The notes under the pieces are model-generated. The model saw only the letters and a list, made by a program, of their open reading frames with translations, had not been told where the DNA came from and made no database searches. From Paraburkholderia phenoliruptrix (lineage in GTDB: Bacteria > Pseudomonadota > Gammaproteobacteria > Burkholderiales > Burkholderiaceae), in the NCBI RefSeq assembly GCF_019511605.1, contig NZ_JAEUAV010000002.1, forward strand, positions 1 through 64,000: a stretch of DNA of 64,000 nucleotides, read 5' to 3'. The position numbers were made by a program, and so were the translations under genes. Shown here one piece after another: positions 25,372 to 34,334 of the stretch. Every line of letters begins with the position of its first letter. Position 1 is the stretch's first letter.

Positions 25372-26378
25372 ACGTGTTGTGCCTCCAGGATTTCGCCCAC
25401 CGGACGGTGGCAGGCGCGTCGCGCTTGCGGGTCGTTGGCGACGGCAACGAGCGCCGGACGCGCCTCGCGGCATGTGTCGAGGCAATACGAGCAGCGCGGC
25501 GCGAATGCGCAGCCTGAAGCCACTTCGCCGGGCAGCGGCGGATTGCCGGGGATGGTTTGCAACGGGCGATCGTCGTCGCTGTCTTCGCTGTCGTCATTCA
25601 GGCGCGGCAATGCGCTGAGCAGACCGAGCGTGTACGGATGCGTCGGCGCGGCAAATAGTGTGGAGGCGCTCGCCTGTTCGACGGTCTGGCCGGCGTACAT
25701 CACCATCACGTCGTCGCACAGGCCCGCGACCACGCCCATGTCGTGCGTGATCAGGATGATCGCGGTGCCGCGCTCGCGGTTCAGTTCGCGCAGCAACTCG
25801 ATGATTTGCGCCTGCACCGTTACGTCGAGCGCGGTGGTGGGCTCGTCGGCAATCAGAATTTCGGGCTCGGAAAGCAGCGCCATCGCGATCATCACGCGCT
25901 GCCGCATGCCGCCGGAAAACTCGTGCGGATACATGCCGATGCGCCGCGCGGCATCGGGAATGCGTACGGATTCCAGTGCTTCGATGGCGCGGCGGCGTGC
26001 CTCGCGGCGCGACATCTTGCGATGCAGTTGCAACGTCTCCGTCATCTGCCGCTCGATGGTCAGGAACGGATTGAGCGAGGTCATCGGGTCCTGAAAGATC
26101 ATGCCGATGCGGTCGCCGCGGATTCTGTTCAGCGCGGCCTCGTTCATGGCGAGCAGGTTCTCGCCGCGATAGAGCGCTTCGCCGGACACTTTGCCGTTGC
26201 CTGCAAGCAGGCCTAGCAGAGCCATCACCGTCTGGCTCTTGCCCGAGCCCGATTCGCCGACAATGCCGAGCGTGCGGCCCGCTTCGAGCGAAAACGACAC
26301 GCGCTGCACCGCGTCGACGGGCGCGCCTTCACGGCGCGTAAAGCGCACGCTGAGATCTTTGACTTCGAGGAGCGGCAT
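25368..26378 (-). CDS. oppD: Oligopeptide ABC transporter ATP-binding protein OppD
   Basis: This 336-residue ATPase has Walker A GESGSGKSQT, signature FSGGMRQRVMIAMALL and Walker B ILIADEPTTALDV. The C-terminal Cys-rich extension contains CAFAPRCSYCLDTC. It is the usual heterodimer partner of OppF. It starts 1 base after the OppC stop and overlaps OppF. Confidence 0.92.
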   Translation of the reverse strand: MPLLEVKDLSVRFTRREGAPVDAVQRVSFSLEAGRTLGIVGESGSGKSQTVMALLGLLAGNGKVSGEALYRGENLLAMNEAALNRIRGDRIGMIFQDPMTSLNPFLTIERQMTETLQLHRKMSRREARRRAIEALESVRIPDAARRIGMYPHEFSGGMRQRVMIAMALLSEPEILIADEPTTALDVTVQAQIIELLRELNRERGTAIILITHDMGVVAGLCDDVMVMYAGQTVEQASASTLFAAPTHPYTLGLLSALPRLNDDSEDSDDDRPLQTIPGNPPLPGEVASGCAFAPRCSYCLDTCREARPALVAVANDPQARRACHRPVGEILEAQHV

Positions 26379-26379
26379 G

Positions 26380-27294
26380 TCAGCGGTCCTTTGGATCGAA
26401 TGCGTCGCGCAGACCGTCGCCGACGAAATTCACGCAGTAGAGCGTTACGCACAGCATTACCGCCGGGCACAGCAAAAGCCAGGGCATGGACTCGAGCTTC
26501 TGCGCGCCGTCCTGGATCAGCACGCCCCAGCTTGTCATGGGTTCCTGCACGCCGAGGCCGAGGAACGACAGCACCGACTCGGTGAGCACGATGTTCGGCA
26601 CCGTCACGCTCGCATACACGACCACCACGCCGAACAGGTTCGGCACGATATGCCGCGCGATGATCCAGCGCGAATTCACGCCGATGGCGCGCGCCGCATC
26701 GATGAATTCGCGCGTGCGCAGCGACAGCGTCTGGCCGCGCACCACGCGCGCCATGTCGAGCCACGAAAACGCGCTGATAGTGAGCACGACGAGATAGAAC
26801 GCGCGGCCGAACATCGTCATCATCAGAATGGCGATCAGCATGTAGGGGATGGCGTACATCATGTCGACGATGCGCATCATCACAGCGTCGACGCGCCCGC
26901 CCAGGTAACCGGCGGTCGCGCCATACGCGACGCCGATCAGCCCCGACACCAGCGTGCCGAGCAAGCCGACTTCGAGCGACACGCGCCCGCCTTGCAGCGT
27001 GCGCGCGAGCAGGTCGCGGCCGAGCTCGTCGGTGCCGAACCAGTGCATGTTTTGCAGGGTCGGCGGCAGACTCGTTGCGGACCAATCGCTGTCTATCGGA
27101 CCATTGGGCAGCAGCCACGGACCGGCGACACATGCCACGACGATCAGCAGCAGTACGATGGAGCCGGCCAACGCCGCGCGGTTGCGCGCGAAGCGCGCGG
27201 CGGCGCTGGCGAGCGGACCGCGCGAGCGCGGCGCGCTGGCCACGGCGGCAAGCGGGTCGCGCGCCGCGGCAGTCGATTCAAGAGAGCGGGCCAT
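26380..27294 (-). CDS. oppC: Oligopeptide ABC transporter permease OppC
   Basis: This 304-residue inner-membrane permease has a cytosolic N-terminus, a first helix ALAGSIVLLLIVVACVAGPW, the HWFGTDELGRDLLAR motif diagnostic of OppC/DppC, and the EAA loop region containing EFIDAARAIGVNSRWIIARH. The ATG at 27294 follows the OppB stop by 2 bases. A much longer open frame extending to 28059 overlaps OppB and is not coding. Confidence 0.92.
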   Translation of the reverse strand: MARSLESTAAARDPLAAVASAPRSRGPLASAAARFARNRAALAGSIVLLLIVVACVAGPWLLPNGPIDSDWSATSLPPTLQNMHWFGTDELGRDLLARTLQGGRVSLEVGLLGTLVSGLIGVAYGATAGYLGGRVDAVMMRIVDMMYAIPYMLIAILMMTMFGRAFYLVVLTISAFSWLDMARVVRGQTLSLRTREFIDAARAIGVNSRWIIARHIVPNLFGVVVVYASVTVPNIVLTESVLSFLGLGVQEPMTSWGVLIQDGAQKLESMPWLLLCPAVMLCVTLYCVNFVGDGLRDAFDPKDR

Positions 27295-27296
27295 GA

Positions 27297-28235
27297 TCAG
27301 TACCGGATGCGCGGGTCGAGCCACGCATACACGAGGTCGACCAGCAGATTGAAAAGCACCGCGACGGCGGTTGTCAGCACGACGAGGCCGAGCACGAGCG
27401 TGTAGTCGCGATTGATCGCGCCGTTCACCACCAGTTGCCCGAGGCCCGGCAACGCGAATACCGACTCGGTCACCACCGCGGCGGTAATCGACGAAATGCA
27501 GATCGAACCGAGTAGCGACACGACGGGCATCAACGCAGGCTTGAGCGCGTGCCGCAGCACGATCGTGCGACCTGGCAGCCCCTTCGCGCGGGCTGTGCGG
27601 ATGAAGTTGCCGGACAGCACTTCGATCATGCTGCCGCGCATGACACGCGCAATGGCCGCGACGTTGATGAACGTGAGCAGCACGATAGGCAGCACGCGGT
27701 AACGCCATTCGCCTTCGCCCCAGCCACCGGCGGGCAGCCAGCCGGTGCCTTCCGAACGCTTTAGCAGAATCGCAAAGACCCACACGAGCACGGGCCCGAG
27801 CACGAACGGCGGCACCACGTTGCCGATATTGCCCAGCACCATGACCGCGTGATCGACAAAACGGTCGCGGCGTACGGCCGCGAGCGTGCCGAGCGTGACG
27901 CCGATCACCACGGCAATCGGCACGGATACGCCGCCGACACCCAGGCTGACCGGCAACGCTTTCCAGACGAGGTCGTTGACCGACCAGTCGGCGTAGCGAA
28001 ACGACGGCCCGAGATCGCCGCGCAGCAGCGAACCCAGGTAGTGGACGTACTGCAGCCACAACGGTTCGTCGAGGTGATACTTCGCGTTGAGGTTCGCGAG
28101 CACGGCCGCCGACAGTTGCTTCTCAGTGTCGAACGGCCCGCCCGGCGTGAGATGCAGCAGCAGGTAGCAGGCGGTGATCACGGCGAGGATCGTCGGAACC
28201 GCCCACAGCGTGCGGCGCAGCGTATAGGCCAGCAT
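27297..28235 (-). CDS. oppB: Oligopeptide ABC transporter permease OppB
   Basis: This 312-residue permease has the N-terminal signature LRRTLWAVPTILAVITACYLLLHLTPGGPF of OppB/DppB (first part quoted), six helices, and an EAA loop near NFIRTARAKGLPGRTIVLRH. It is 15 bases downstream of the OppA gene and forms the channel with OppC. Confidence 0.92.
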   Translation of the reverse strand: MLAYTLRRTLWAVPTILAVITACYLLLHLTPGGPFDTEKQLSAAVLANLNAKYHLDEPLWLQYVHYLGSLLRGDLGPSFRYADWSVNDLVWKALPVSLGVGGVSVPIAVVIGVTLGTLAAVRRDRFVDHAVMVLGNIGNVVPPFVLGPVLVWVFAILLKRSEGTGWLPAGGWGEGEWRYRVLPIVLLTFINVAAIARVMRGSMIEVLSGNFIRTARAKGLPGRTIVLRHALKPALMPVVSLLGSICISSITAAVVTESVFALPGLGQLVVNGAINRDYTLVLGLVVLTTAVAVLFNLLVDLVYAWLDPRIRY

Positions 28236-28250
28236 GTCGATGCTCCGCGC

Positions 28251-29879
28251 TTAGTGCTTGATCAGATACATATCCTGCGTGGCCCGCTGGTCCACGTAGT
28301 TGGTCGACGTGTAGCCGCCCACGTAGGGCTTGACGAGCCGCACCGCGGAGTACTGGAAGAGCGGCACCATCGGGTAGTCGTTCATCGCCATGTCGTGTGC
28401 CTTCGTGAGCAGTTCGGCGCGCTTCGCGTCGTCGAGCTGCTGGTTGGCTTCTTCGACGATCTTGTCCACTTGCGGATTGCAGTAGCGCTGATCGTTCTGC
28501 ACGCTGTTGCAGCGGATCAGGTCGAAATACGACATGGCGTCGTTATAGTCGACGAACCAGCCGTCGCGCGATGCTTGCACCTTGCCGTCGTGACGCTGCT
28601 TGAGCAGCACCTTGTACTCGACGTTCTCGAGCTTCGTGTTCACGCCCAGCTTGGTGCGCCATTCGGACGTTGCAAAAAGCGCCACCTTCTTGTGCAGATC
28701 GTTCGTGTTGTAGGTGAGGGTGAACGAGAGCGGCTTCGCCTCGGAATAACCGGCGCTTTTCAGCAGGTTGCGCGCATAGTCGACGCGCTTGGCCATCGGC
28801 CAGCTTGCCCAGTCGGGCTTGAAAACCGCTGCACCCTGCGTGCCTTTGGAGATGAGGCCGTACATGGGCAGTTCGCCGTCGGCGGTCAGGCGCTGCGTGA
28901 GCAGGTCGCGGTCGAGCACCATGGAAAGCGCCTGGCGCACGCGCTTGTCCTTGAAGAGCGGATCTTCGTTGTTCAGGCTGTAGTAGTAGGTGGCGATCTG
29001 CAAGCCGGTTTTCAGCTCGCTGCCGAACTGCTTGCTCACCTGCGCGTAAATGCCCGACGGAATCGAATACGTGTAGTCGAACTGTCCGGCCTGATACATG
29101 CGCATTGCGGTTTCGTCGTTTTCAATCGGCAGGTAGGTCACTTTCGTGATCACCACCTTGCCTGCGTTCCAGTATGTCTTGCTCTTCGTGCCGACAAGCC
29201 GGTTGCCCGGCTGCCAGTCGGCCAGCACGTAAGGACCATTGCCGACGAAGTTGCCCGGCCGCGTCCAGTCGCCGCCGAACTTCGTGATCACGTCTCGGTT
29301 GACCGGCGCCATGGTCGGCATGGCGGCCAGTTGCGGGAAGAAGGCGGCGGGCACCTCGGTGGTCACTTCGAGCGTGTAGGGATCCGTGGCTCGAACGCCC
29401 AGGCTCGTGAGCGGCGCTTTGCCCACGAGAATCGCCTTCGCGTTCTTCACGAATTCGACCAGCACGGTGTACTTCGAGCCCGTCTTTGGATCGAGCACGC
29501 GCTGCCACGCGTACACGAAATCGTTTGCGGTGACGGGCTGCCCATTGCTCCAGCGCGCGTCGTGACGCAGCTTGAAGACCCAGGTGTCGGGGCCGGTGCG
29601 CGTCCATGACTGCGCGACGCCCGGCACCACGGCGCCGGCCGCGTCGATGCGGGTGAGGCCTTCGAACATGTCGAGCGCGATGGTGTTGCCGGTCCACGAT
29701 TCGACATGTGCCGGGTCGAGCGATTCGGTTTCGCCCGGCACCTGGCGGGTGATTTCCTGGCTCGCGGCAAGCGTCACGCCGGCCGGCACGGTCACGGCGA
29801 ACGCAGAACCAGCAAGCGACGAGGTAAGGGTGAGGACGAGCGCGCTCAGCGCCGTCGCGTACGCAAACGGGGTTTTCAT
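28251..29879 (-). CDS. oppA: Periplasmic oligopeptide-binding protein OppA/MppA-like
   Basis: This 542-residue family 5 solute-binding protein has a signal peptide (ATALSALVLTLTSSLAGSAFA). The OppA/MppA opening is EITRQVPGETESLDPAHVES, and conserved blocks include TWVFKLRHDARWSNGQPVTA and DYNDAMSYFDLIRCNS. It delivers peptides, in some relatives murein peptides, to the OppBCDF channel. It is the first gene of the operon. The regulator gene lies 169 bases upstream on the same strand. Two Cys (in RCNS and YCNP) could form a disulfide as in enteric OppA. Confidence 0.92.
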   Translation of the reverse strand: MKTPFAYATALSALVLTLTSSLAGSAFAVTVPAGVTLAASQEITRQVPGETESLDPAHVESWTGNTIALDMFEGLTRIDAAGAVVPGVAQSWTRTGPDTWVFKLRHDARWSNGQPVTANDFVYAWQRVLDPKTGSKYTVLVEFVKNAKAILVGKAPLTSLGVRATDPYTLEVTTEVPAAFFPQLAAMPTMAPVNRDVITKFGGDWTRPGNFVGNGPYVLADWQPGNRLVGTKSKTYWNAGKVVITKVTYLPIENDETAMRMYQAGQFDYTYSIPSGIYAQVSKQFGSELKTGLQIATYYYSLNNEDPLFKDKRVRQALSMVLDRDLLTQRLTADGELPMYGLISKGTQGAAVFKPDWASWPMAKRVDYARNLLKSAGYSEAKPLSFTLTYNTNDLHKKVALFATSEWRTKLGVNTKLENVEYKVLLKQRHDGKVQASRDGWFVDYNDAMSYFDLIRCNSVQNDQRYCNPQVDKIVEEANQQLDDAKRAELLTKAHDMAMNDYPMVPLFQYSAVRLVKPYVGGYTSTNYVDQRATQDMYLIKH

Positions 29880-29992
29880 CGGTTCAGATCGCAGGAAAGG
29901 TCGAGAGAAGAATGCGCGGCGCTGATGCGCCCGGCTATCTGCTTATTGCGGGCTTGGGCGGCCCTTGTTGTTTGTCAGACATGCAGGAATCC

Positions 29993-30005
29993 TTACATTT
30001 CGTAA
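29993..30005. promoter_or_regulatory. Palindrome upstream of oppA
   Basis: TTAC-ATTTC-GTAA is a 4-5-4 inverted repeat about 115 bases before the oppA start. It could be an operator for the XRE-cupin regulator or part of the promoter. The match is short and could be chance. Confidence 0.25.
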
Positions 30006-30048
30006 TGCAGGCTGTCCTGCCGGATGAACCGGAAAGGAGCCCGCTTGC

Positions 30049-30621
30049 TTAAAACAGTCTCGGTGTGCCCACCCAGACGACCACCGACTCCACGCGAGCG
30101 GTGTTCAGCCAGCTGTGCGGCACCGTGGATTCGTAATGCGCGCTGTCTCCTGCACGCAGTACGAACGTCTTGCCTTCCAGCGTCAACGACACTTCGCCGT
30201 CGATCACATACATAAACTCTTCGCCGGCATGCGTCGTGACTTCCGAGCGCTTTTGCCCCGGCGGCATCTTCACGAGGATCGCCTCGAGCTGGCGGCCGCC
30301 TGCCACGTTCGTCAAGCGCGCGAAGAGGTTGGCCGAGTCCGCGAAGCCGAAAAACTTCAGCTGATCGCCGCGACTCACCGAGCGCTCTTCGCTAGGGGTG
30401 TCGACGAAATACTGCACCGTGACCCCGAGCGCGTGAGCGATGCCCGCCAGCGACGTGATGGACGGCGAGGCCAGGCCTCGTTCCACCTGCGACAGAAACG
30501 GCTTGGAAATTCCCGCCGCGGTTGCCGTCTCGTCCAGCGTGCGCTTTAGACGTTGCCGCAGCGCGCGGATCTTGCTGCCTACTTCGAGTGCCGTATTGCT
30601 CTTATGAATTGTCGTGACCAT
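30049..30621 (-). CDS. XRE family regulator with C-terminal cupin sensor
   Basis: This 190-residue regulator has a helix-turn-helix at about 18-75 (IRALRQRLKRTLDETATAAGISKPFLSQVERG in part) and a cupin_2 domain at about 115-185 (HAGEEFMYVIDGEVSLTLEG, GDSAHYESTVPHSWLN). Regulators of this layout (PuuR, SutR-like) bind small metabolites in the cupin and control neighbouring catabolic or transport genes. It lies upstream of the opp operon on the same strand and is divergent from the POT transporter, so it may control either or both. The ATG at 30621 has no Shine-Dalgarno on its own strand. Confidence 0.9.
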   Translation of the reverse strand: MVTTIHKSNTALEVGSKIRALRQRLKRTLDETATAAGISKPFLSQVERGLASPSITSLAGIAHALGVTVQYFVDTPSEERSVSRGDQLKFFGFADSANLFARLTNVAGGRQLEAILVKMPPGQKRSEVTTHAGEEFMYVIDGEVSLTLEGKTFVLRAGDSAHYESTVPHSWLNTARVESVVVWVGTPRLF

Positions 30622-31008
30622 AGCAGGAGGAAATTAGCCCGTCAAAATTTGTTTGATATAAGTAAATATGGTTTGATGACGCCTTGCCGGAGGCTGCGGG
30701 CCTGTGCCCCCGGCTTCAAACTGACTGCATTTTTCAAGACAGGTCGCTATGTTGCCAGAAGCTACAGGCCGCTCCGCCAATTCGGCGGGCGGCGCGGACA
30801 CGCCGCGCCTTCATTCGGACAAGGGCGTGCATACATTGAGCGGCGTCCGAATCATGCGCGCTGAATATCGCGGCGGTATATGCACGACGTGCAAGACGAT
30901 GCTGCACAGCGGTGGCGCTCGCTTGTGGAGACGCGGCCGTTCTCGCAATCCGATGGTTCGCGGCGCGCGGCAGTCCCACCGTCGCCCGATAGTTTGAACA
31001 AGAGGTTA
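30622..31008. other. Divergent intergenic region, XRE-cupin gene / POT transporter
   Basis: These 387 bases include an AT-richer block at 30635-30685 holding palindromic half-sites (listed separately), and a GC-rich remainder without a recognisable gene. Open frames here lack start sites with ribosome binding signals. Promoters for both genes must lie in this stretch. Confidence 0.5.
30642..30680. promoter_or_regulatory. Candidate operator cluster for the XRE-cupin regulator
   Basis: TCAAA-ATTTG-TTTGA (30642-30656) is a perfect 5-5-5 inverted repeat. A further TTTGATGAC half-site at 30672-30680 mirrors the GTCAAA at 30641-30646. The cluster is 20-60 bases upstream of the regulator's start codon, where autoregulation by XRE proteins commonly takes place. 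Confidence 0.45.
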
Positions 31009-32580
31009 ATGATGGATTCACCGCAACGCTCCCGCGCGCAGGTCTCGCAGACCCGCTCGTTCTCAACCGTGTTCCTGATCGAAATGTGGGAACGCTTCGG
31101 CTACTACGGCATGGCGGCGCTGCTCGTGCTGTTCATGATCGACAAGCTGCATTTCGCGGACAGCCGCGCCACGCTCACGTGGGGCGCATTTACAGCGCTC
31201 GTGTATGCGTCGCCGTCGATCGGCGGCTGGATCGGCGACAAGATTCTCGGCACGCGCCGCACCATGATCTTCGGCGCGATCGTGCTGGCCGCCGGCTATC
31301 TGATGCTCGCGCTGCCCGACGACCGGCTCTCGTTCATGTGTGCGTCGCTCGGCGTGATCGTCGTCGGCAATGGTCTGTTCAAGGCGAACGCGGCCAATCT
31401 CGTGCGGCGCATCTACGAGGGCGACGACGCGCGCATCGACAGCGCGTTCACGATCTACTACATGGCCGTCAATCTCGGCTCGACAGCGTCCATGCTGGCG
31501 ACCCCGTGGATCAAGGACCATTGGGGCTGGCACACGGCCTTCGCCGTGTGCTGCGCGGGGATGCTGCTGGCGGTGGCGAACTACTTCGTGATGTTTCGCA
31601 CGCTCGCGCATATCGGCTCGGCGCCGGACGCCGAGCCTGTGCGCTGGAAGCGGGTCGGTGCGGTTGCCCTCGGCGGCATCGCGCTTGGCGCGGCCACCAT
31701 GTTCGTGCTGCAACACAAGGCGCTTGCCGTGGCTTGCGTGTATGCGGCGGGCGTCGCGATTCTGGCGATTTTCGGCTACATGCTGCTCAGGTGCGAACGC
31801 TCCGAGCGCGCGGGTATGGTCGCTGCGCTGATCCTTACGGCTCAGGTGATCCTGTTCTTCGTTTTCTATGTGCAGATGTCGACCTCGCTCACGCTGTTCG
31901 CGCTGCGCAATGTCGATCCGCGCTTCACGCTGTTCGGCGAGACGCTCTTTACCTGGAGCGCGGCGCAGTTCCAGGCGCTCAACCCGATCTGGATCATGAT
32001 CCTCAGCCCGCTGCTCGCGCTGCTCTATACGCGGCTCGCGAGGAGCGGCAAGGACATGCCGGTCGCGGTCAAATACGCATTCGGTTTTGCGGTCGTGGCG
32101 GCGGGCTTCTTCGTCTACGCGGCAAGCGGCCGCTATGCGGTGAACGGGCGCGTGTCGTCGTGGTTCATGGTCGGCGGCTATGGCTTGTACTCGCTTGGCG
32201 AACTACTGGTGAGCGGCCTCGGCCTCGCGATGATCGCTCGCTATGTGCCCGTGCGCATGAGCGGCTTCATGATGGGCGCTTACTTCGTGGCGACCGGCGT
32301 GTCGCAGTATCTGGGCAGCGTGGTCGCCAATTTCGCGCAGATGCCGGCGGGCGACATGGACCCGCTCGAATCGTTGCCGCTTTATACGAAGCTGTTTACC
32401 GGCCTGGGCTGGCTCGCCGCCGTTGGCGCGGTGGTGGCCGTGCTGCTGTTGCCGCTCATGCGTAGGCTCTCGCGCGAGCATCAGCGATGCAATGCTGACG
32501 CAAACGACGCCGTGAAGGGGGCCGCAAACGAGGCCGCAAACGAGGCAACCGTGCAACGCCAGGCGGTGGCGCAGCAGTAG
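31009..32580 (+). CDS. POT/PTR family proton-dependent peptide transporter
   Basis: This 523-residue membrane protein has the POT signature EMWERFGYYGMAALLVLFM near the N-terminus (the E-x-x-ER-F proton-coupling motif). It has about 12-14 predicted helices and the family's second conserved block around NGLFKANAANLVRRIY and FTIYYMAVNLGS. It imports di- and tripeptides, or other substrates in some members. The C-terminal tail is soluble and Ala/Asn/Glu-rich, and contains a short ANEAANEA repeat. AAGAGG precedes ATG 31009; a second ATG follows directly. Confidence 0.92.
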   Translation: MMDSPQRSRAQVSQTRSFSTVFLIEMWERFGYYGMAALLVLFMIDKLHFADSRATLTWGAFTALVYASPSIGGWIGDKILGTRRTMIFGAIVLAAGYLMLALPDDRLSFMCASLGVIVVGNGLFKANAANLVRRIYEGDDARIDSAFTIYYMAVNLGSTASMLATPWIKDHWGWHTAFAVCCAGMLLAVANYFVMFRTLAHIGSAPDAEPVRWKRVGAVALGGIALGAATMFVLQHKALAVACVYAAGVAILAIFGYMLLRCERSERAGMVAALILTAQVILFFVFYVQMSTSLTLFALRNVDPRFTLFGETLFTWSAAQFQALNPIWIMILSPLLALLYTRLARSGKDMPVAVKYAFGFAVVAAGFFVYAASGRYAVNGRVSSWFMVGGYGLYSLGELLVSGLGLAMIARYVPVRMSGFMMGAYFVATGVSQYLGSVVANFAQMPAGDMDPLESLPLYTKLFTGLGWLAAVGAVVAVLLLPLMRRLSREHQRCNADANDAVKGAANEAANEATVQRQAVAQQ

Positions 32581-32615
32581 GCGGTTGCGCGCGGCACTGG
32601 GCGACGCATCGAGCC

Positions 32616-32815
32616 GGCACTGGCAGCTGGTGCTGGCAACCAGCACTTGCAACCTGCGCTGGGAACTCGCACTTGCAATTGGCGCTGGTAACTGGCACTG
32701 GTAACTGGCACTGGTAACTGGCACTGGTAACCGGCATTTGCAACTGGCACTTGCAATTGGCGCTTGCAACCAGCGCTGGGAACTCGCACTTGCAACTGGC
32801 ACTTGCAACTGGCCA
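32616..32815. repeat. Array of fifteen 13-bp tandem repeats
   Basis: Fifteen complete 13-bp units run without phase slips from 32616 to 32810, then a partial sixteenth. The consensus is GGCACTTGCAACT or GGCACTGGTAACT. Units 6-9 are nearly identical. A 23-base block beginning GCGCTGGGAACTC occurs twice (32656 and 32773), showing higher-order duplication. The array fills most of the gap between the POT transporter stop and the MocR start (48 bases downstream of the last full unit). Open frames across it are by-products of the repeat. Confidence 0.9.
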
Positions 32816-32858
32816 CGCGGAAGTATCATGGCGTGGTCATAACCGGTAGCCAGTCAGA

Positions 32859-34334
32859 ATGGAAATTCACATCGCCGTCGAAGGCCATCACGATCTGTCC
32901 GGGCAGATTTATCGGCAACTGCGAGCCGGCATTCTCGAAGGGCGCCTCACCGGCGGCACACGTCTGCCGTCCACGCGCGATCTCGCGACGCAACTGGGCG
33001 TGTCGCGCAAAACCACGCTCGACGTTTTCGAGCGGCTCATTTCCGAGGGCTATCTCACCGCGCGGGCGGGTTCGGGCACATTCGTCGCCGACGGTCTCGA
33101 GCGCCTGCCCGCCGAACGCTCGCCTCATGCGCATGCGGCGCAGTCGTCGCGCGAACGTGCGAAAGCAAGGAAAGACGCGGCGCGCGCCCAGCCGCTCTGG
33201 GAACAGATGTCCGACGGCTTACCGTTGCCGCGGCCTTCGGTCGCGTCGGTTCAGGACTTCGTCGGCGGGGCGACGGACAAGACCCTGTTCCCCTTCGACG
33301 CCTGGCGCCGCTGCGTCAATCACGCGCTGCGTGCGCAGGCGCGCGGCACCGGCACTTATCGCGACGCAGCGGGCGAGCAGGAACTGCGGCTCGCGATCTC
33401 GCGCTACCTGGCGTTCAATCGCGCGGTGGCCAGCAACTGGGAAGAGGTGATCGTCACGCAAGGCGCGCAGCACGCGCTCGATCTGCTCGCACGCATCACG
33501 CTCGGTCCCGGCGAAGTCGCGGCTATCGAAGATCCCGGTTATCCGCCCGCGCATGCATGCCTGAGCGCAACCGGCGCGCGGGTCGCGCATGTGCCGGTGG
33601 ACCGCGAGGGTTTGATCGTCGGCAAGCTGCCGGACAACGCGCGGCTCGTTTATGTCACGCCGTCGCATCAGTTTCCGCTCGGCATGCCGATGAGCCTGGA
33701 GCGTCGCGTCGAACTGCTGGAGTGGGCGCAAAAACGCGGCGCCGTGATCATAGAAGACGACTACGACTGCGAGTACCGTTTCGAAGGCCGGCCGATGGAG
33801 CCGCTGAAAAGCCTCGATCGCGCCGGTCTGGTCGCGTACGTGGGCACGTTTTCGAAAACCATTTTCCCCGAGCTCCGGGTGGGCTACGTTGTGCCGCCCG
33901 CCTCGCTGTTCAAGCCGCTTGTCAAGGCACGACAGATAGCGGACTGGCATGGCTGCACGCTTACGCAAACCGCGCTTGCCTCGTTCATGCTGAACGGCGA
34001 CTTCGCGAAGCATCTTAGGCGCATGCACAAGACGTACGCGGCGCGGCGTGCGACGCTGCTCGCGCATCTGCAAGGCGCGCTTGCGCCGTGGTTCGAGCCG
34101 ATTGTGCCGACGGCCGGCATTCACCTGGCGGCGCGCCTGAAGGCGCCGCTGACCGAGCAGGCGGTGACGGCGGCCGCGCGCGAGGCGTCAATTGGTCTGT
34201 ACGGGCTTGCGCCGTTCTATCAGCGCGCGAAACCGCAGGCCGGTCTGATCTTCGGCTACGGCAACATAGCCGAACAACACATCGACGCTGCGATGAAGAA
34301 GCTCGCGGACATCCTGCCACGCGTCGCTTCCTAG
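32859..34334 (+). CDS. MocR-type regulator (GntR HTH fused to aminotransferase fold)
   Basis: This 491-residue protein has an N-terminal GntR winged helix at about 10-80 (RLPSTRDLATQLGVSRKTTLDVFERL in part), a linker, and a fold-type I aminotransferase domain at about 135-485 with the PLP lysine Lys333 (FSKTIFPELRVGY) and the DDYDCEYRF block. Family members (PdxR, GabR, TauR) use PLP or an external amine as effector and bind direct repeats near their targets. It could control the POT transporter or an unlinked target. No PLP synthesis genes adjoin it. The ribosome site before ATG 32859 is weak. Confidence 0.92.
   Translation: MEIHIAVEGHHDLSGQIYRQLRAGILEGRLTGGTRLPSTRDLATQLGVSRKTTLDVFERLISEGYLTARAGSGTFVADGLERLPAERSPHAHAAQSSRERAKARKDAARAQPLWEQMSDGLPLPRPSVASVQDFVGGATDKTLFPFDAWRRCVNHALRAQARGTGTYRDAAGEQELRLAISRYLAFNRAVASNWEEVIVTQGAQHALDLLARITLGPGEVAAIEDPGYPPAHACLSATGARVAHVPVDREGLIVGKLPDNARLVYVTPSHQFPLGMPMSLERRVELLEWAQKRGAVIIEDDYDCEYRFEGRPMEPLKSLDRAGLVAYVGTFSKTIFPELRVGYVVPPASLFKPLVKARQIADWHGCTLTQTALASFMLNGDFAKHLRRMHKTYAARRATLLAHLQGALAPWFEPIVPTAGIHLAARLKAPLTEQAVTAAAREASIGLYGLAPFYQRAKPQAGLIFGYGNIAEQHIDAAMKKLADILPRVAS

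Noticed and set aside
27295..28059. N-terminal extension of the OppC frame
   Set aside because: It overlaps OppB completely and the OppC family N-terminus begins at 27294.
27849..29609. 586-codon plus-strand open frame opposite the opp genes
   Set aside because: It is the antisense shadow of OppB and OppA, which are clear family members. Its product is Arg/His-rich without any domain, as expected for reverse frames of high-GC genes.
32456..32829. Open frames across the 13-bp array with Cys/Gln/Ala-rich repeats
   Set aside because: Repeats whose unit is not a multiple of three but lacks stops give open frames in every phase. No start signals are present.
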